From positions 1,240,001 to 1,304,000 of the forward strand of contig NZ_CP017560.1 of NCBI RefSeq assembly GCF_001753205.1: a stretch of DNA of 64,000 nt, in the 5' to 3' direction. Made by a program: the position numbers and the translations under genes. Position 1 is the stretch's first letter; each line of letters opens with the position of its first letter. A model generated the notes under the pieces. The model saw nothing but the letters and a program-made list of their open reading frames with translations, was not told the DNA's origin and ran no database searches. This stretch comes from Sporosarcina ureilytica (GTDB lineage Bacteria; Bacillota; Bacilli; Bacillales_A; Planococcaceae). This document shows, piece after piece, positions 59,322 to 64,000 of the stretch.

Positions 59322-60737
59322 GTGAAAGGGTTATATAGCCGTCTCGTAGGTGCATATGCGATTCTCATTGGAATGCTTTTAACTGGTCTAGGCATTGTAC
59401 TTGGCCAGTTTTTTCCATTGTTTTATAAAAATTTAGACGACCCAACATTTAATCAATATTTACTGTATTTAATCATTATTCTTTTCGTTGCATTTTTACT
59501 TTCGATGATCATTTCAATGAGACTATTATTGAATTATGCGAAGCCAGTGGATGACATTACGTCGGTTGTGACTAAAATTTCAAAAGGACAGCCAGTCGAA
59601 TGGGCGAATCATCCGTATCTTCATTTTTATGAGGATGACCTTTCTATCGCTGTAAAAGAGATTTCTGAGACGATGGAGAAAATGTCTACGAAACGTAGCG
59701 TAGAAAAGGACCGATTAAAAACGCTAATTGAAAGTATGGGAAGCGGTTTATTGATGTTCGGACGCGGCGGGGCGGTTAGCCTTGTAAATGGGATGTTCCG
59801 AAAAACTTTTGGGTTTGAAGATGTAGAGATTATTGGCAGAACGGTTAATTCAATTGGATTACCAACTGAAATTGAAGCGTTAATTGAGGAAGTCTTTATG
59901 ACGGAACAAGGACAAGAAACCCGGTTTTCTACAGAGGTTGAGGGGAAATCAGCGACCTATAGTGTGTACGGAGCGCCAGTGATTGGAAACCACGGGAACT
60001 GGCTTGGAATCGTAGTTGTGATTCATGATATAACGGAACTCATCCATTTGGAGGAGGTTAGAAAAGATTTTGTTGCAAACGTTTCGCATGAACTAAGGAC
60101 GCCCGTGACATCAATTAAAGGATTTGCCGAAACTTTACTAAGTGGAGCGATGGAAGATAGAGAAGTTAGAAAGAATTTTCTTGAAATTATTCATAAAGAA
60201 AGCGAACGATTACATTCATTGATTGACGATTTACTCGTTTTATCTGGTGTGGAAAGGGCCGAGTTTAAGCTAGAATTTACTGATGTTCATGTAAATAGAG
60301 TGATTGAAGAAGCGATTCAACTTGTTTCCGTAACGGTTAAAGAGAAAAATATGAAGATTATCTTTCAACCATCTTCAGAAATTGTGGTAGAAGGAGATGC
60401 AGGCCGACTAATTCAAGTTCTTGTGAATTTATTGTCAAACGCGCTCGCATATTCCCAAGAGGGGAAAGAAGTTAGAGTATGCATAGAGAAAACTCGCGAA
60501 CAAGTCATTATCATTGTAGAAGATGAAGGAATAGGCATTGAAGCTTCACAATTACCACGGCTATTTGAACGTTTTTACCGAGTAGATCAAGCGAGAAGTC
60601 GGGAATCTGGTGGGACTGGTTTAGGGCTTGCAATCGTTAAGCACCTGATAGAAGCACATAACGGTTCAGTTGAAGTATACAGTAAACCTTCCGTCGGTAC
60701 GGCCTTTTACGTGAAGTTACCAATCAAGCAAGAATAA
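59322..60737 (+). CDS. phoR: PhoR sensor histidine kinase, short form
   Basis: Partner of PhoP. Two transmembrane helices (about 8-31 and 43-67) enclose only about ten residues, so the extracytoplasmic domain of B. subtilis PhoR (579 aa) is missing. A HAMP-like linker, a cytoplasmic PAS domain (about 125-230), the phospho-acceptor His in NVSHELRTPVTSIKGF, and an ATPase domain (NLLSNAL, EDEGIGIE, GGTGLGLAIV) follow. 471 aa. Starts at GTG 59322 after GAGGAG. The name rests on operon context; the kinase class is certain. Confidence 0.92.
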   Translation: MKGLYSRLVGAYAILIGMLLTGLGIVLGQFFPLFYKNLDDPTFNQYLLYLIIILFVAFLLSMIISMRLLLNYAKPVDDITSVVTKISKGQPVEWANHPYLHFYEDDLSIAVKEISETMEKMSTKRSVEKDRLKTLIESMGSGLLMFGRGGAVSLVNGMFRKTFGFEDVEIIGRTVNSIGLPTEIEALIEEVFMTEQGQETRFSTEVEGKSATYSVYGAPVIGNHGNWLGIVVVIHDITELIHLEEVRKDFVANVSHELRTPVTSIKGFAETLLSGAMEDREVRKNFLEIIHKESERLHSLIDDLLVLSGVERAEFKLEFTDVHVNRVIEEAIQLVSVTVKEKNMKIIFQPSSEIVVEGDAGRLIQVLVNLLSNALAYSQEGKEVRVCIEKTREQVIIIVEDEGIGIEASQLPRLFERFYRVDQARSRESGGTGLGLAIVKHLIEAHNGSVEVYSKPSVGTAFYVKLPIKQE

Positions 60738-60762
60738 GTGAATCTAATGCCTAGATTCTTAT

Positions 60763-60805
60763 AGAGGAAAGAAGAGGGAGAGTAAAATCTTTTCCTCTTT
60801 TTTTT
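60763..60805 (+). terminator. Terminator after phoPR
   Basis: AGAGGAAAGA pairing with TCTTTTCCTCT, T8 tail. Confidence 0.8.
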
Positions 60806-60978
60806 CGGCAATTGCCCCTTAATGTAAAGGGAAGAACGAACGTTGTGTTCGAGTTTATGAGGAGTATTTGAATTAAAAGGTTTTGAAATAGATACATATA
60901 ATAAAATCTAGAAAAATATGAAACTTTTGGAGTGATGGAACGTACAAGAGTGGGTATTATTTAAGGGGGAGAAGCGTA

Positions 60979-61959
60979 ATGAGTGTTAAACGTATTTTAA
61001 CGATTATTGGAATGGCGCTAACGGGGCTCATTCTTATCATTATTGGTTTTACAACTTGGTACACGGTTGATGAATCAGAACAAGCGGTTGTCATTACATT
61101 TGGACAGGCGAATTCAACTGTTACCGATTCGGGGTTACATTTTAAGTTACCATGGCCTATTCAACATGTAGAAGTTTTATCGAAGGAAACATACAGTATG
61201 AAATTTGGCTATAAGCAAGATGAAAGTGGAGAACTCGTGTCTTATGATAAAGAGACAAAAATGATTACAGGTGACGAGTATATCGTCCTTACTGATCTAG
61301 TCGTGCAATGGAAAATCACAGAGCCAGAAAAGTTTTTATTTCATTCAGAAAGTCCAGAAGAGATCTTACATGATGCAACTTCTGCCTCAATTCGCTCGGT
61401 CATTGGTAGTTCAACAATCGACGCGGCTTTGACAGATGGAAAAGCTGAGATTGAAGCGAAAACAAGAGATTTACTTGCTACTTTAATGGATAAGTATGAT
61501 ATCGGTGTCATTATTCAAGGTGTGAATTTACAAGATGTAGAGTTACCGAATGCGGACGTACGGGCTGCATTTACCTCAGTAACAGATGCAAGAGAAACTA
61601 AGAATACGAAAATAAATGAGGCAAAAAAATATGAAAACCAAAAGCAGAACGAAGCAGCAGGGGAACGTGATGCGATTAAATCGAGAGCGATCGGACAAAA
61701 GACTGCTCGAATAGAACAAGCGCATGGAGACGTGGCACTTTTTAAAGACTTACATGCGGAATATGAAAAAAATAAAGATATTACACGTCAGCGTCTCGTG
61801 CTTGAAACCCTTGAAAAAGTACTGCCAAATGCGAAGATTTATATTATGAATGATAACGGGGAAACATTAAAATATTTACCGTTACAACAACTTGAAAGTC
61901 ATTCACAAACTCCACCACCACTAGAAAAAAATGAAAAGAAGGAGGACCAAAATGACTAA
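60979..61959 (+). CDS. hflK: HflK-type SPFH/band-7 protein
   Basis: Membrane-anchored prohibitin relative that in E. coli forms, with HflC, a cage around the FtsH protease. N-terminal transmembrane helix (about 5-28), SPFH domain starting DESEQAVVITFGQ, and a long coiled coil rich in Ala/Glu/Lys (DARETKNTKINEAKKYENQK). The C-terminal tail holds a short QTPPPLEKNEKK segment. 326 aa. Preceded by AAGGGGGAG. B. subtilis 168 lacks this pair, so its presence between phoR and polA is a lineage marker. Confidence 0.9.
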   Translation: MSVKRILTIIGMALTGLILIIIGFTTWYTVDESEQAVVITFGQANSTVTDSGLHFKLPWPIQHVEVLSKETYSMKFGYKQDESGELVSYDKETKMITGDEYIVLTDLVVQWKITEPEKFLFHSESPEEILHDATSASIRSVIGSSTIDAALTDGKAEIEAKTRDLLATLMDKYDIGVIIQGVNLQDVELPNADVRAAFTSVTDARETKNTKINEAKKYENQKQNEAAGERDAIKSRAIGQKTARIEQAHGDVALFKDLHAEYEKNKDITRQRLVLETLEKVLPNAKIYIMNDNGETLKYLPLQQLESHSQTPPPLEKNEKKEDQND

Positions 61960-62962
61960 CGATAAAAATCCATTTAAAAGTATAGAAGAAAAGTTTATGG
62001 AAAAACAACGGGCAAAACAAAAAAAGAGAAAGAGTTCGAATGACCCGGATAACACAGTTAAATTTAACGGTCCTTTTCAGATTAAAAAATATGTGAAGCT
62101 AACAATTGGTCTTACTGCCGTATTTGCAGTGCTCGTTATTCTTTTGGCGAATGTTTTTGTCGTCAAAGAAAATGAGTATCGTGTCGTTCGTCAGTTCGGG
62201 GAGATTACACGGATTGTTGATAAGCCAGGGCTTAACATGAAGATACCGTTTATTCAAAGTGTCATGACCTTGCCAAAAAGTCAAATGACGTATAATGTTT
62301 CAGAATCAGAAATTAATACAAAAGATAAAAAGAGAATTATTATTGATAATTATGCGGTATGGAAAATTAATGACCCAGTTAAAATGATTTCGAATGCCAG
62401 AAATATTGTCAATGCAGAAGGGCGTATGAATGAATTTATTTATTCTGTCGTCCGAACAGAACTCGGTCAACTCGATTATGTAGATGTTGTCAATGATGAA
62501 AACTCTTCCCGTGGTAGTTTAAATGATCGTGTTACGGAACGAGTCAACGAGTTACTGGAAAGAGGGAATTTTGGCATTGAATTGGTAGACGTTCGAATCA
62601 AGCGTATTGACTTACCAGAGGAAAACGAACAATCGATTTATACGAGAATGGTTTCCGAAAGACAATCAATTGCACAGAAGTATCTATCTGAAGGAGACGC
62701 GGATAAGCGTCGAATTGAAGCGGAAACAGATCGAGAAGTACAAGAGATGCTCGCTACTGCAGAGAAGGAAGCAGCACTTATCCATGCGGAAGGTGAAGCA
62801 GAAGCGGCAAAAATTTATAACGAAGCTTTTTCTAAAGACCCGGAATTTTATCAGTTGTATCGAACATTACAATCGTATTCCAAGACGATTGGTGAAGACA
62901 CAATGATCATCCTCCCGGCAGATTCACCGTATGCAAAGATTCTAACGGGTTATATCGAATAA
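61952..62962 (+). CDS. hflC: HflC-type SPFH/band-7 protein
   Basis: Partner of HflK. A basic cytoplasmic N-terminus of about 48 residues, a transmembrane helix (about 49-71), SPFH domain (VVKENEYRVVRQFGEI), and the conserved IKRIDLPEENEQSIYTRMVS. The coiled coil includes AEKEAALIHAEGEAEAAKIY. 336 aa. Start ATG 61952 follows AAGGAGG and overlaps the hflK stop by 8 bp, so translation is coupled. A terminator follows. Confidence 0.92.
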   Translation: MTNDKNPFKSIEEKFMEKQRAKQKKRKSSNDPDNTVKFNGPFQIKKYVKLTIGLTAVFAVLVILLANVFVVKENEYRVVRQFGEITRIVDKPGLNMKIPFIQSVMTLPKSQMTYNVSESEINTKDKKRIIIDNYAVWKINDPVKMISNARNIVNAEGRMNEFIYSVVRTELGQLDYVDVVNDENSSRGSLNDRVTERVNELLERGNFGIELVDVRIKRIDLPEENEQSIYTRMVSERQSIAQKYLSEGDADKRRIEAETDREVQEMLATAEKEAALIHAEGEAEAAKIYNEAFSKDPEFYQLYRTLQSYSKTIGEDTMIILPADSPYAKILTGYIE

Positions 62963-62976
62963 CTTGAAGGCTAAGG

Positions 62977-63034
62977 CCGTCATTTTCATTTCCACTATCG
63001 TACATGGTAGAATGGAGAGAAGATGACGGTTTTT
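62977..63034 (+). terminator. Terminator after hflKC
   Basis: Long imperfect hairpin: CCGTCAT/ATGACGG at the base, CTATC/GGTAG near the tip, T5 tail. Confidence 0.72.
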
Positions 63035-63092
63035 ACTTTCACGAATTTAAACACTAGTGGTGTATTGACTGATAATGAGGAGTGGAATATAT

Positions 63093-64000
63093 TTGACAAA
63101 AAAGAAGATCGTACTGCTTGATGGGAACAGTCTCGCGTATAGGGCGTTTTTTGCCTTGCCGTTATTAACGAACGATCAAGGTATTCATACAAATGCAGTT
63201 TATGGTTTTACAATGATGCTGCAAAATATTTTAGAAGAAGAAAAGCCGACGCATATGCTCGTCGCTTGGGATGCCGGTAAAACGACTTTTCGTCATAAAA
63301 CATTTGAAGAATATAAAGGAGGACGTCAAAAGACGCCATCCGAGCTTTCAGAGCAATTCCCTTATTTACGAAAAATGTTGAAGGCGTATAATATACCACA
63401 ATATGAACTTGACCAATATGAGGCAGATGACATTATTGGGACATTAAGCCATCAAGGGGACAAAGAAGATTATGAAGTCGTTGTCATTTCTGGTGATAAA
63501 GACTTAACACAATTGACGACTGACCGTACAACGGTATTTATTACTAGAAGAGGGATAACCGACACAGAGAAATATACACCAGATCATGTGGTGGAAAAAT
63601 ATGGCATACAACCTCATCAAATTATCGATATGAAAGGACTTATGGGGGATTCTTCGGATAATATTCCAGGGGTTCCAGGAGTCGGTGAAAAGACAGCTTT
63701 AAAATTGTTGAAAGAATATGGATCCATTGAGGAAATCTATGCTTCACTCGATAAAATTACAGCGAAGAGGTTAAATGAAAATTTAACAAAATATGAAGAA
63801 ACGGCATATATGAGTCGTGATTTAGCTACGATTGTTGTAGATGCGCCAATTACCATTTCAATTGATGATCTATCTTATAGCGGTCCAAATATGGACGAGC
63901 TCATTAACATTTATCAAGAGTTGAAATTCAATACATTGCTAGAAAAGCTCGGCGGGACTCCAATCGAGGAGAAGCAGGAAGATGTTGAAGTGACAACTGT
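63093..64000 (+). CDS. polA: DNA polymerase I, 3' partial (5' nuclease domain)
   Basis: Repair and Okazaki-fragment polymerase; only the first 302 codons are in the window and the frame is open to its end. Visible part is the 5'-3' exonuclease (FEN) domain: IVLLDGNSLAYRAFFALP, VAWDAGKTTFRH, YEADDIIGT, SGDKDLTQL, KGLMGDSSDNIPGVPGVGEKTALKLL (metal Asp residues and H3TH loop; motif split here as two neighbouring blocks). It starts at TTG 63093 with TGAGGAG about 10 bases upstream. Follows hflKC rather than phoR directly as in B. subtilis. Confidence 0.94.
   Translation, partial: MTKKKIVLLDGNSLAYRAFFALPLLTNDQGIHTNAVYGFTMMLQNILEEEKPTHMLVAWDAGKTTFRHKTFEEYKGGRQKTPSELSEQFPYLRKMLKAYNIPQYELDQYEADDIIGTLSHQGDKEDYEVVVISGDKDLTQLTTDRTTVFITRRGITDTEKYTPDHVVEKYGIQPHQIIDMKGLMGDSSDNIPGVPGVGEKTALKLLKEYGSIEEIYASLDKITAKRLNENLTKYEETAYMSRDLATIVVDAPITISIDDLSYSGPNMDELINIYQELKFNTLLEKLGGTPIEEKQEDVEVTT

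Overview
This window is a conserved, low-GC Firmicutes chromosome segment. Gene order follows the Bacillus subtilis stretch running from sftA and murC, through ccpA, acuCBA/acsA, tyrS, rpsD, ezrA, thiI, ackA, ald, nrnA, dnaE, accDA, pfkA, pyk, citZ-icd-mdh and phoPR, to polA. Two alpha/beta-type small acid-soluble spore protein genes with sigma-G-like promoters indicate an endospore former. An hflKC pair, a FadR-type gene before accDA, and the absence of motPS, ytxG/ytxJ and ytrH/ytrI at their usual places suggest Planococcaceae/Caryophanaceae (Sporosarcina or Lysinibacillus-like) rather than Bacillus proper. That family-level call is an inference from gene content and protein resemblance, not from a search.

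Layout. 1-7.1 kb: DNA translocase SftA (5' end outside the window), MurC, a sigma-B-type stress gene (ytxH), the aroA chorismate mutase/DAHP synthase fusion, and CcpA. 7.2-8.7 kb: an ISL3-family insertion sequence with an intact transposase, plus one copy (R1) of a GC-rich palindromic repeat. 8.7-13.2 kb: acuCBA diverging from acsA, the acetyl-CoA synthetase and its acetylation switch. 13.3-18.0 kb: a class A penicillin-binding protein diverging from a tyrosine T-box and tyrS, with a 116-bp palindrome inserted in the tyrS leader. 18.0-19.1 kb: a gene-poor scar holding an inactivated ISL3 transposase between two inverted copies (R2, R3) of the same repeat. 19.1-28.1 kb: a cobalamin-binding-like protein, an SRAP protein, rpsD with a leader, methionine gamma-lyase facing a free-methionine-sulfoxide-reductase homologue, ezrA, and nifZ-thiI. 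28.1-42.8 kb: SASP genes, an acyl-CoA synthetase, rarD, nadK2, sppA-yteJ-tpx, ytxK-ackA, a universal stress protein, ald, a Xaa-Pro peptidase, ytkL, ytoI and ytpI. 42.9-52.9 kb: nrnA-dnaE, a FadR-like regulator with its own palindromic operator, accDA, pfkA, pyk and fxsA. 52.9-64 kb: ytvI, then citZ-icd-mdh with a cre box at the citZ start site, a MaoC-like protein, phoPR, hflKC and the 5' part of polA.

Together the genes cover central carbon flow: glycolysis exit, acetate activation and excretion (acsA, ackA), the first TCA steps, malonyl-CoA synthesis and alanine catabolism, with CcpA encoded in the same segment. The most unusual material is non-coding: (i) a dispersed approximately 130-bp repeat whose three copies differ by base-pair-preserving substitutions; (ii) a tandem structured repeat between icd and mdh, also with a compensatory base-pair change; (iii) the palindrome in the tyrS leader; (iv) a FadR-like operator at the regulator-accDA promoter. 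I saw no CRISPR array, tRNA, rRNA, prophage or evident defence island. All calls come from reading the sequence; no database search was run.
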